Of a stretch of 64,000 nucleotides of DNA, positions 1-7,870 are shown one piece after another (within the stretch, counting starts at the first letter, position 1; each line of letters begins with the position of its first letter). The notes under the pieces were generated by a model, which saw only the letters and a list, made by a program, of their open reading frames with translations, was not told where the DNA came from and did not search any database. A program made the translations under genes and the position numbers. This DNA comes from Roseiarcus sp963822215 (GTDB taxonomy: Bacteria; Pseudomonadota; Alphaproteobacteria; Rhizobiales; Beijerinckiaceae), in assembly GCA_963822215.1 (NCBI GenBank), contig CAWGGX010000008.1, positions 124,001 to 188,000 of the forward strand, given 5' to 3'.

Positions 1-238
1 ACCGCGTCGATCGGCTGCCAGACCGGCCGCGTCCGCCCGTCCACTTCGATGATCCCTACGTCCGGCGCCACCACGCCGGCGAGAAATCTTGACGAGAGTT
101 CGACTTGCCGCTGCCATTCTCGCCAGCGAGACAGACAATCTCGCCCGCTTCAATGGCGAGACTGACCTCATGCAGCGCATGAACGCCAGCGAACGATTTG
201 CTGACGCCCTCCACACGGAGCAATTGCTGCGCCGACAT
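1..238 (-). CDS. Sugar ABC transporter ATP-binding protein, N-terminal part (cut by window edge, frameshifted)
   Basis: The first residues (SFAGVHALHEVSL, then a Walker A box GENGSGKS) are those of a RbsA/XylG-type sugar importer ATPase. The ATG at 238 is preceded by GGGAG, which favours it over an upstream TTG. Just after Walker A the frame breaks. Removing one base near 99-100 and one near 84-86 restores the family continuation STLVKILAGVV and an open frame to the window edge. The gene lies 66 bases after the binding-protein gene and should form one importer with it; the permease would lie outside the window. The two extra bases look like sequencing errors, but a real pseudogene cannot be excluded. 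Confidence 0.78.
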
Positions 239-257
239 GGCTTCTCCCGCCCGCAAC

Positions 258-291
258 GGCGGCGCAGCGGCCTTGAGACTGCTGCGCCGCC
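258..291 (-). other. Intra-operon hairpin after the binding-protein gene
   Basis: An 11-bp perfect inverted repeat (GGCGGCGCAGC at 258-268 and its complement at 281-291) with a 12-base loop lies between the binding-protein stop and the ATPase start. It has no T-run. Such hairpins downstream of abundant binding-protein mRNAs usually protect the upstream message or attenuate downstream expression. A matching structure lies at 55128-55157 in the other sugar ABC operon. Confidence 0.6.
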
Positions 292-304
292 CCCAGGATA
301 TTGC

Positions 305-1291
305 TCAGAACGGATACTTGGCGGCGTTGTCCTTGGTGACGTCGACCCAAGCCTGACCGTAGATCACCTTCCCGTCCAGCTTGACGTGGTGGTAGCCGTC
401 AATGCCGAGATCCATGCCGTCGGTGATCGGCTCGCCCTTGAGCAGCATCACGGCGACCTTCTGCATCAGGTAACCGGCGTCCGCGGGATCCCAAAAGTTG
501 ATCGCCTTGACTGCGCCGCTCTCCAGATATTGGCCTGCGATCGACGGCAGGCTGGTGCCGACCACGCAGGTCTTGTCCTGAAGATTGCGCTCCTCGATGG
601 CGAGGCCGATGCCGGCGACGTCGGTCGACGCGCTCCCTTTGAAACCCTTGAGGTTCGGGTATTTACGCAGCAACTCCTGAGTCTTGGCATAGGCCTTCTG
701 CTGGTCGTCGTAAGTCTCGTTGCGGTCGCCGACCAGCTCCATCTTCGGGTATTTTTCCTTCTGCTCGGCGATGGCGCCGTCGACCCATTCGTTATGCGTT
801 TTCGAGGTCAGGCTGCCGACGAACACGGCGTATTGCCCCTCGCCGTGCATGCACTCGCCCAGCAGGTCCATCTGGTGCTTGCCGTAGTCGACATTCTGGA
901 AGGCCTCCAGATCCCAGTCGGCGTTCTTGATGTTCGAAGCCTCGTGCGTGACGACCTTGATACCGGCGGCGCGGGCCTTTTCGAGCACCGGCTCCAGCGC
1001 TTCCGGCGAGAAGGGCACGACCGTGATCGCATCGGCCTTCTTGGCGATCATGTCTTCGACCAGCTGGACCTGAAGCTGCGCGTCCGCCTTGGCCGGCCCA
1101 ACTTCGTAGCTGTTGTTCCCGGTATCGGTTGCGAATTTCTTCACGCCGGTATCCATGCGGTTGAACCACTGAATTCCGGCGATCTTGACGATCGTGGGGA
1201 TGTTGTACACTTTGTCGGCCACGGCTACGCCTGCGGCGGCCACACTCAAAAGAACAGTCACAGCGGCGGTCGTCGCCAACAATTTCCGCAT
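305..1291 (-). CDS. Periplasmic sugar-binding protein of an ABC importer (LsrB/RhaS-like)
   Basis: This 328-residue protein starts with a classic signal peptide (MRKLLATTAAVTVLL, cleavage probably after AVA) and continues as a type I periplasmic binding protein (Peripla_BP_4). Typical segments are GIQWFNRMDTGVKKFA, PFSPEALEPVLEKA and the hinge region GTSLPSIAGQYLESG. The closest known families bind rhamnose or the AI-2 signal. The ATG is preceded by GGAGGAAGAT. The next gene on this strand is the importer ATPase. On the other side, after 340 bases, comes the E2-E1-kinase operon on the same strand, so the two may serve one substrate. The ligand cannot be read from sequence alone. Confidence 0.85.
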   Translation of the reverse strand: MRKLLATTAAVTVLLSVAAAGVAVADKVYNIPTIVKIAGIQWFNRMDTGVKKFATDTGNNSYEVGPAKADAQLQVQLVEDMIAKKADAITVVPFSPEALEPVLEKARAAGIKVVTHEASNIKNADWDLEAFQNVDYGKHQMDLLGECMHGEGQYAVFVGSLTSKTHNEWVDGAIAEQKEKYPKMELVGDRNETYDDQQKAYAKTQELLRKYPNLKGFKGSASTDVAGIGLAIEERNLQDKTCVVGTSLPSIAGQYLESGAVKAINFWDPADAGYLMQKVAVMLLKGEPITDGMDLGIDGYHHVKLDGKVIYGQAWVDVTKDNAAKYPF

Positions 1292-1631
1292 ATCTTCCTC
1301 CCTCGCTCCGCGCGGCGAACAATTCCTTCGCCCGACGCTAGCATGTTAGTCGCCCGCCGTTTTGTCGGCGGCATTGATGTACGTCAAATCCCGGCCACGC
1401 CGGCCCACCAGCTGGCTCTGCCGACAATCAGGGTGCTCTGCAGCGTCACGAGCGTCAAGTGCGACGCGCCGGGCCGCGGTCTCGCCCATAAGTCGCCGTT
1501 CTGGGTTCAACTCTGTCTCGCGCTCGGCCCCGCAGGCCCGGTCGCCTCGCCTCCAGATTTTTCAGCCTGCAAGCGTTGATACACTCCATCAGATGTGCGC
1601 CTCGGCCCGAACTGCGGAATCAGACCCGCCG
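1292..1631. other. Intergenic, 340 bases
   Basis: No credible coding sequence is visible. The segment separates the E2 gene from the binding-protein gene, both on the minus strand, and should hold the binding protein's promoter. I see no clear terminator with a T-run and no strong dyad. Confidence 0.5.
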
Positions 1632-2906
1632 CTAAAGCAACAGGCGTCGCACGTCCTCGATGGCGACGCAGAGGCGACGCATGAACCTCGCCGCGACGGC
1701 CCCGTCGATTGCGCGGTGATCGTACGAAAGACTGAGCGGCAGCATCAGCCGCGGCTGGAAGGCCTTGCCGTCCCACATCGGCCACATGCGCGTCCGCGCG
1801 ACGCCGAGGATCGCCACTTCCGGCGCATTGATGATCGGAGTGAACCCCGTCCCCCCGATCCCGCCGAGCGACGAGATTGTGAAAGTCGAGCCCTGCAACT
1901 CGGAAGGCGACAACCGCCCATCGCGCGCCTTGCCCGACAGCGCCGCCATCTCGCGCGCGAGTTCCGTCACGCCCTTGCGATCGACGTCCCGGACGACCGC
2001 GACGACCAGCCCTTCCAGCGTATCGACCGCGAGACCAATGTGCCAATAGAGGCGATGGATGAGGCCGTCGCCATTGGGCGACAGCACAGAATTGACGGCG
2101 GGAAACGCCTTCAGCACGACGACTGCGGCCTTCATCAGGAACGGCAGCAGCGACACGCGATAGGGGAAGCGCTTCTCGGCCTTGGCCTCCTCATCGAGGG
2201 TCTTGCGGAACGCTTCGAGGTCGGTGACGTCGGCGTCGTCGAAGTGCGTCACGTGGGGGATGCTGACCCAGGCGCTGTGCAGGCGCTGACCGGAGATGCG
2301 CTGGATCGGCGACAGCGAATGGAGTTCGACCGCGCCGAACTTCGCAACGTCGGCGGCTAGGACCTGCGCGACATTGGCCAAGCCCCCCATCGCGGCGCCC
2401 TGCGCCTTGTCGCGGTAAGCGACGACGTCGCGAGCCTCGACGCGCCCGCGTCGGCCGGCGCCAACGACGTCGGCGATGTCGATGCCCCGCTGTTGCGCAA
2501 GCCGCCGCGCACGGGGCGTCGCGCGAAGGCGGCGGTCGTTGGCCTGCCTTTGCGCCGGCGCGGCGGCTTCGCCGGTCGGAAAAATCGCGGCCCGCGCCGC
2601 CGCCGCTGCCGGGGCTGGCCGAGGCGGGGCTGGCGCCGCCGCGATGGGCGCAGCGACCTCCGACGAGACGTCGCTCCGAATGACGCAGAGCGGTTCCCCT
2701 ACCCTTAACTGCGCGCCCTGCTCGGCGAGGATCTCGACAAGCATTCCGTCGTTCAGCGCCGGCACCTCGACGACAGTCTTATCCGTCTCGACCTCGAGGA
2801 TCGTCTCGCCGCGGCGGAACGAGTCGCCCGGCCGCTTCAGCCACAGCGCAACGCGTCCCGTCTCCATGGTTTCGCCGAGCAGCGGCAACTTGAAGACGGA
2901 GGTCAC
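1632..2906 (-). CDS. Dihydrolipoamide acyltransferase (E2) of a 2-oxoacid/acetoin dehydrogenase-type complex
   Basis: The 424-residue protein has the full E2 layout. An N-terminal lipoyl domain carries the lipoylated lysine in ETDKTVVEVPA (near residue 43). An Ala/Pro linker follows, then a peripheral-subunit-binding domain (RATPRARRLAQQRGID, about 128-165), and the acyltransferase core ends with the active-site motif SYDHRAIDG near residue 400. It transfers an acyl group from lipoate to CoA. It overlaps the E1beta gene by 4 bases, so the two are translationally coupled. No E3 gene lies nearby; the complex would use a lipoamide dehydrogenase encoded elsewhere. Confidence 0.93.
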   Translation of the reverse strand: MTSVFKLPLLGETMETGRVALWLKRPGDSFRRGETILEVETDKTVVEVPALNDGMLVEILAEQGAQLRVGEPLCVIRSDVSSEVAAPIAAAPAPPRPAPAAAAARAAIFPTGEAAAPAQRQANDRRLRATPRARRLAQQRGIDIADVVGAGRRGRVEARDVVAYRDKAQGAAMGGLANVAQVLAADVAKFGAVELHSLSPIQRISGQRLHSAWVSIPHVTHFDDADVTDLEAFRKTLDEEAKAEKRFPYRVSLLPFLMKAAVVVLKAFPAVNSVLSPNGDGLIHRLYWHIGLAVDTLEGLVVAVVRDVDRKGVTELAREMAALSGKARDGRLSPSELQGSTFTISSLGGIGGTGFTPIINAPEVAILGVARTRMWPMWDGKAFQPRLMLPLSLSYDHRAIDGAVAARFMRRLCVAIEDVRRLLL

Positions 2907-3877
2907 GGCGCCATCGCCTCGATTGTCTCAATAATCAGATCCGTCGTGGGAATGCTGCATCGCTCCAGCTCTGTCGACACCGAGATCGGAATGTCCTCTC
3001 CGGCGATTCGCGCCACCGGTTCCTCGAGAAAGTCGAAACATTCCTCGCTGATGCGCGCGGCCAGCTCCGCCGCGACGCCGCAGGTCATCGGGCTCTCGCT
3101 GACAACCGCGGCGCGGCCCGTCCGCTCGACCGAATCCCCGACCGTTGCGAAATCCAGAGGGTTGAGCGTCCTGAGATCGATCACCTCGACGTCGACGCCT
3201 CGTTCAGCGAGCGTCGCCGCCGCCTCGAGCGCCGTGTGCACCATGCGCGAATAAGTGACGAGGGTGACGTCGCGCCCGGCGCGCCGGACGAGCGCGCGTC
3301 CCCAAGGCGCTTCGGCCGTCGCGAAGTCGACGACGCCCTGCCGGGCGTACAAAGACTTGTGCTCGATGAAGACGACCGGGTCGGGAAGCGTCAGGCTGTG
3401 CCGCAGGAGATGGTACGCGTCCGCCACCGTCGCCGGCATCGCAAGGCGCAGCCCGGGGGTGTGCATGATCCAGGCTTCGAGACTTTGCGAGTGCTGCGCG
3501 CCGGCGCTTCGTCCCGTGCCCCCCTGCGTGTGCAGCACCATTGGCACGCCGATCTGGCCGCCGAACATGTAGCGGATCTTCGCCGCCTGATTTCCGAGCT
3601 GATCCATCGTGAGGCCGAGAAAGTCGACGTACATCAGCTCGACGACCGGCCGTAGGCCTCCCATAGCGGCTCCGACGGCCACGCCGACGATGCCGGCCTC
3701 GCTGATCGGCGTGTCGAGCAGACGGTCGCTGCCAAACGTCTTGATCAGATCCTTGGTGACGCCGTATGCGCCGCCGTATGCGCCGACTTCCTCGCCCATG
3801 ACAAAGATCGTTTCGTCGGCTTCCATCGCGTCGTGCAGCGCCTCGCGCAACGCATCGCGATACGTGGTCTCGACCAT
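2903..3877 (-). CDS. TPP-dependent dehydrogenase E1 component, beta subunit
   Basis: This 324-residue protein is a normal-length PdhB/AcoB/BkdB-type E1beta, with TYRDALREALHDAM at the N-terminus, MGEEVGAYGGAYGVTK, the TPP-proximal DTPISEAGIVG stretch and the C-terminal transketolase domain (VIDLRTLNPLDF). It begins 9 bases after the E1alpha stop with GAGG before the ATG. With E1alpha and E2 it would decarboxylate or cleave a 2-oxoacid or acetoin-like diketone and pass the acyl group to lipoate. The family cannot be split between pyruvate, branched-chain and acetoin enzymes by eye; the sugar-kinase context argues against a housekeeping pyruvate dehydrogenase. Confidence 0.92.
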   Translation of the reverse strand: MVETTYRDALREALHDAMEADETIFVMGEEVGAYGGAYGVTKDLIKTFGSDRLLDTPISEAGIVGVAVGAAMGGLRPVVELMYVDFLGLTMDQLGNQAAKIRYMFGGQIGVPMVLHTQGGTGRSAGAQHSQSLEAWIMHTPGLRLAMPATVADAYHLLRHSLTLPDPVVFIEHKSLYARQGVVDFATAEAPWGRALVRRAGRDVTLVTYSRMVHTALEAAATLAERGVDVEVIDLRTLNPLDFATVGDSVERTGRAAVVSESPMTCGVAAELAARISEECFDFLEEPVARIAGEDIPISVSTELERCSIPTTDLIIETIEAMAP

Positions 3878-3886
3878 TTTCGCCTC

Positions 3887-4904
3887 TCAGCCGACCGCCA
3901 GCACGCGCCGCAGGCGCGTCCGCACCGACTCCGGCTCCGGCTCCCCCGGCGCGAACACGTCGCGGAACATCGAGGAGAGCGGGGGCTGCGGTGAGCTCGC
4001 GGCGAATTCGATCGTCGCGCTCATCTCGCGGCCGATGGCGGCGTCCATCTCGTCGAGTTCGGCAGTGGCGGCGAGCGCTCGCCGGACCAGTTCCGAGCGG
4101 GCCCGCGCCACCGGATCCCGCTTGCGTCCCGCCTCTTCCTCTGCGGCGCTGCGATACGGGCTCTTGTCCATCCGGCCGTGCCCGTAGAAGCGGTAGCACG
4201 ATACGGAGAGGAAGCCGGGCTTGTCCTGACGTGCGCCGTCGGCGAGCGCCTGCGCCTTGGCCATGACCTCTTCAACGTCCTCGCCGTCCGCCATGTCGGC
4301 GGCGAGGCCGAGCGCCTTGGCGCGAAGGTCGAAGTCGATCGAACGCGTCGCGTGATCGATGCGCGTCCCCATGCCGTATTGATTGTTAACGCAGACGAAC
4401 AGCACGGGAAGCTCCCACAGCGCCGCCATATTCATGCTTTCATAGAGAATTCCCTGCTGCATCGCGCCGTCGCCAAAAAACGCGACGGAGATCGAAATCT
4501 TTCTTCAGCCGCTTGGCTGCGAGCCCGGCGCCGACGACGTGCGGGATGCCGCCTCCGACGATGGCGTTCGCGCCGAGATGCCCGAGCGCGCGGTCGGCGA
4601 TGTGCATCGAGCCGTCCTTGCCGCTGCAGTAGCCGACCTCCCGTCCGCCGATCTCCGCCATCATGCGTTTGGGATCGGCGCCGCGAGCAAGGAACACGCC
4701 ATGGCCGCGATGATGGGTGGTGAAGGTGTCCTGCGGCTTCATCGCCGCGCAAACGCCGGCGGCGGCGGCTTCCTCGCCGATCGAGAGATGCAGCATCGAG
4801 CCGGCCGAGAGCCCGCGCACGTAGAGTTCACCGACATGCTCTTCGAACGTTCGAATGCGCCGCATGAGGCGATAGAGATCAATCAACGGCGTGTTGGAGA
4901 TCAT
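3887..4904 (-). CDS. TPP-dependent dehydrogenase E1 component, alpha subunit (one-base frameshift)
   Basis: Two reading frames together give a complete E1alpha: RTFEEHVGELY, the HRGHGVFLARG segment and KDGSMHIAD in the first, then MQQGILYESMN, NNQYGMGTR and FYGHGRMDKSPYR in the second. The junction is near 4495-4497. One base fewer in that A-run (T-run on the coding strand) gives KKDSISVAFFGDGAMQQ and restores the TPP-binding GDG...NN motif. The start is either ATG 4904 or an upstream TTG at 4937 that overlaps the kinase stop (TTGA). E1alpha lies between kinase and E1beta in an evident operon. The shift is probably a sequencing error because everything else is conserved. Confidence 0.85.
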
Positions 4905-4933
4905 TGCCGGCTGCGCGAGCGACGCGCCCCTCT

Positions 4934-6439
4934 TCAATTGGCCGTCTCATGGCGGGTGATCGGCTTCAAGGCCGGATAGAGCATCGCGTAGCGACGATAG
5001 AGATCGTCATAGACGGCGCTCTCCTTCGCGCGGGGTTCGACGGTCCGTCCGGGGCGAACCATCGCCGCGATACCTTCGTCGATCGACGAGAAAAGCCCGG
5101 CCCCGACTCCGGCCAGCACCGCGCAGCCAAGCGACGGGGCCTCCGAGCTTTCGGGAACGGTGACCGGCAGGCCGGAGGTGTCAGCGTGGATCTGCAGCCA
5201 CAAATTCGACGCGGTGGCGCCGCCGCCGACCGTGATTTCGGTCGCGGTAAAGCCAGCCGTGCGCATCGTGTCGAAGATCGCGCGCGAGCCGAAGCATATT
5301 CCCTCGATCGCGGCGCGGAAGAGATGAGGCAGGCCGTGCGCGAGCGTCAGACCGACGAACGCGCCGCGCGACAACGCATCGACGTAGGGCGTTCGGTTGC
5401 CCTGGAAATGATCAAGACAAAGGAGGCCGTCACAGCCGGGCGCGAGCTTCTCCGCCTCGACATTGAGGGTCTTGAGGTCGATGCCGCCGCCGCTGACGCG
5501 CCGGAGCCAGTTGATGATCGACCCCGTCGACGTCTGGCCGCCCTCGATGATGTGCAGGTCGGGATAGACGGCGCTGTCGTAAGTGCCCCACAAGCCCGCA
5601 ACGGAGACCGGAGCGCTCGCGACCCCGAACATCAGGTGTGATGAGCCGGTGATCAGCGCAAGCTGTCCGGGCCGGTGAACCCCGAGGCCGATCATTCCGA
5701 TCAGCGCGTCGGCGCCGCCCTGCACGACGAGAACGTCGGTCGACAGTCCCAAGTGATCGGCGGCTTGGCGGGTCAGCGGACCGATAGCCTCGCCGGGCGC
5801 CAAGACGTCGGATGGCCACTTCTCGAGCAAGGACGAGAGGCCGAGCTTCTCGACCAGCGAGCGCGCCGGTCCTCCCCAAATCTTGGAGTAGTGCCAGCGG
5901 ATCGAGACGTTGTTGAGGCTGGCGCACCGGCGTCCGGTCAGCCGGAGGTTCATGAAGTCCTGATACTCGCAGACGGTCGCGGCGCGCGTAAAGACGTCGG
6001 GCTCGTTGCGGGCGATCCATAGGGCCTTCGGGATCATCCATTCGGCCGAGACCGGGCCCGCGCCGTTGCAGTTGACGCGCAGGGCGGGGTCGCCCGTCGC
6101 CAGCACGGCTGCAGCTTCCGCTTCCGCGCGCACGTCCATCCAGATGATCGCCGGCCGCAACGCGCGGCCATTTTCGTCGAGCGCTACGACTGAGCAGCAG
6201 GTCGTGTCCACGGTCAGCGCGCGGATACGCTTGGGATCGGCCTTGGCGTCGGAAATCGCTCCCCGCACGGCTCCGCCGGCGCCCCGCCACCAGTCTTCCG
6301 GCTCTTGCTCGGCGCGCGCGCCGGACGAGAACTTGGTTTCGTAGGGCTCTGCCGCCGTTCCGAGGCAAACGCCTTTCAGATCGTAGACCCGAGCCCTCAG
6401 GCTCTCGGTTCCCCCGTCGATCCCGATGACGAGATCCAT
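4934..6439 (-). CDS. FGGY-family carbohydrate kinase
   Basis: The 501-residue protein matches FGGY kinases in length and motifs. The N-terminal phosphate-binding strand is DLVIGIDGGTESLRA; an acceptor region VDTTCCSVVALD and the domain-II nucleotide site (GGGATASNLWLQIHAD, SLGCAVLAGVGAG) follow. It should phosphorylate a sugar, polyol or sugar-like signal with ATP in the cytoplasm. It is the first gene of the operon with E1alpha, E1beta and E2, and diverges from a SorC-type regulator. The same kinase-regulator pairing occurs in AI-2 (lsrK/lsrR) and erythritol (eryA/eryD) systems, but sequence alone does not settle the substrate here. Confidence 0.9.
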   Translation of the reverse strand: MDLVIGIDGGTESLRARVYDLKGVCLGTAAEPYETKFSSGARAEQEPEDWWRGAGGAVRGAISDAKADPKRIRALTVDTTCCSVVALDENGRALRPAIIWMDVRAEAEAAAVLATGDPALRVNCNGAGPVSAEWMIPKALWIARNEPDVFTRAATVCEYQDFMNLRLTGRRCASLNNVSIRWHYSKIWGGPARSLVEKLGLSSLLEKWPSDVLAPGEAIGPLTRQAADHLGLSTDVLVVQGGADALIGMIGLGVHRPGQLALITGSSHLMFGVASAPVSVAGLWGTYDSAVYPDLHIIEGGQTSTGSIINWLRRVSGGGIDLKTLNVEAEKLAPGCDGLLCLDHFQGNRTPYVDALSRGAFVGLTLAHGLPHLFRAAIEGICFGSRAIFDTMRTAGFTATEITVGGGATASNLWLQIHADTSGLPVTVPESSEAPSLGCAVLAGVGAGLFSSIDEGIAAMVRPGRTVEPRAKESAVYDDLYRRYAMLYPALKPITRHETAN

Positions 6440-6520
6440 CGCTTCGTCCCCGGCCTCTCAGGCCTTGCATATCTACCGCCGTCCGCGACCAATTTGCACT
6501 TTTGTCGTCATCAGCGATAT

Positions 6521-6539
6521 TTGTGATAGCATTTCACAA
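6521..6539. promoter_or_regulatory. Dyad between kinase operon and SorC regulator, candidate operator
   Basis: TTGTGA (6521-6526) and its complement TCACAA (6534-6539) form a perfect 6-bp inverted repeat with a 7-base spacer in an AT-richer stretch of the divergent promoter. The position between a SorC regulator and the operon it probably controls suggests its operator. The arms resemble the CRP site, but CRP needs a 6-base spacer. Confidence 0.55.
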
Positions 6540-6570
6540 GGGCGCGGGAGAATCAATATGGCTGTGGGGA

Positions 6571-7593
6571 ATGCCCCCTTTGGCTGAAACGAGTCGCGAA
6601 ATGGACTTGAATCTTAGACATTTGCCCGACGATGAGCTGATTGGGCGAGTCGCCTGGCTGTATTACGTCTTTGGCCTGAACCAGGGGGAGGCCGCGACGC
6701 GGCTTGGGCTCCATCGCTCGCGGGTCAACCGTCTGCTCGCCGAGGGTCGCGATCGCGGCCTGATCACGGTCACGATCGACCACAGTCTCGTCCGCGATTT
6801 CGAGCGGGAGCAAGAGATCGCGCGCGCCTTCAGGCTCGATTTCTGCCTGGCGACGCCTCAGACCGGCATTGCGCCTCCGGACCCAGACTCGCAGTTCGCC
6901 GCCATCCACAGCGCGGCGGCCCGCCGATCTGTCGGGATGATTGGCGCGAGCTTTCTGCGCGGCAAGCTCGAAGCGCGCGCCCAGACCATCGGCGTCAGTT
7001 GGGGCCGCACGATCGAACAGGTTGCGGTCCACCTGTCGATGGCGCGCAATCCGGCGCTCAAATTCGTGTCGTTGATCGGGTCGCTCACGCGCAACGCCAT
7101 CGCAAACCCGTTCGAGGTGGTGCAAGCCTTCGCGCTGCGCACGGGCGGCGAGGTGCATTTCCTGCCCGTCCCGTTCATCGCCAACAGCGTTGAAGACCGG
7201 GACGTGGTGATGTCGCAGCGCATGGTGCGCGAGGCGATGGAACTCGCGTGGTCGGCCGATCTTTATCTGATCAGCGTTGGCGAGCTCGCCGAGACCTCGG
7301 TGCTTCGACAGCAGCAGATCATCACCGCCGAAGAGATGCGCAGCCTTCGCGAACACGGAGCGGTGTGCGATACGCTCGGCGCCTTCTTCGACGCCCATGG
7401 TCAGATCGTCAGACATCCGCTCGGCGACCTCAGCCTGAGCGTCGGCGCCGAGAACCTTCGCGGCCGGAACGTCGTTCTCTTGGCGGCGGGATTGGAGAAG
7501 GTCGGCGCCATCGCGGCGCTGTTGCGGAGCGGACTCGTTCGGGGGCTGATCATCGACGGCGACACCGCCGCTCGGCTCGAAACGACGACGTAG
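6571..7593 (+). CDS. SorC/DeoR-type sugar-responsive transcriptional regulator
   Basis: A helix-turn-helix occupies the N-terminus (LNQGEAATRLGLHRSRVNRLLAEGRDRGLI). A sugar-phosphate-binding effector domain of the SorC/LsrR/EryD type follows (IGVSWGRTIEQVA, SVGELAETSVLRQQQ, DTLGAFFDAHGQIVRHPL). It is likely the repressor or activator of the divergent kinase-E1-E2 operon, sensing the phosphorylated substrate. The start is unclear: ATG 6571 is in frame, but its only SD-like sequence abuts it. A good SD (GGGAG, 6546-6550) instead serves ATG 6558, whose frame is closed after nine codons. One C fewer in the run 6574-6578 would join ATG 6558 to the main frame. Confidence 0.87.
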   Translation: MPPLAETSREMDLNLRHLPDDELIGRVAWLYYVFGLNQGEAATRLGLHRSRVNRLLAEGRDRGLITVTIDHSLVRDFEREQEIARAFRLDFCLATPQTGIAPPDPDSQFAAIHSAAARRSVGMIGASFLRGKLEARAQTIGVSWGRTIEQVAVHLSMARNPALKFVSLIGSLTRNAIANPFEVVQAFALRTGGEVHFLPVPFIANSVEDRDVVMSQRMVREAMELAWSADLYLISVGELAETSVLRQQQIITAEEMRSLREHGAVCDTLGAFFDAHGQIVRHPLGDLSLSVGAENLRGRNVVLLAAGLEKVGAIAALLRSGLVRGLIIDGDTAARLETTT

Positions 7594-7870
7594 CGAATTC
7601 AATGCTCCCGCGTCATTTCGACAAGCTTTGCGGTTAGCGATGGCGACGAGCGCGCGGCGCAGACCTTCCGCGCAGGGCGGAGACCGCGCCCTTACGCGCT
7701 AGGCAAAGCCCGCTTACCCGCCCATTTGCGACGTTCGCGGTCGCAACCAGCAGGGACTCGCGGACGTCGAGCCCCCGTCCGCCGCTGGCGCCCGTAGGGC
7801 GGAAATATGCTGAAGAGCCTTTGGTTTCGTTTCGGACGGCGCCGCCGAGTCCGGCCGCGACGCCAGCCCC

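Noticed and set aside
89..1579. Long open frame on the plus strand opposite the binding protein
   Set aside because: It is a high-GC shadow of the well-supported minus-strand genes, with no recognisable domains.
1632..4904. Housekeeping pyruvate dehydrogenase
   Set aside because: No E3 gene, and the set is embedded between a sugar kinase and a sugar importer. Not fully excluded, as substrate cannot be read by eye.
6521..6539. CRP binding site
   Set aside because: The spacer is 7, not 6; a SorC operator is the simpler reading.
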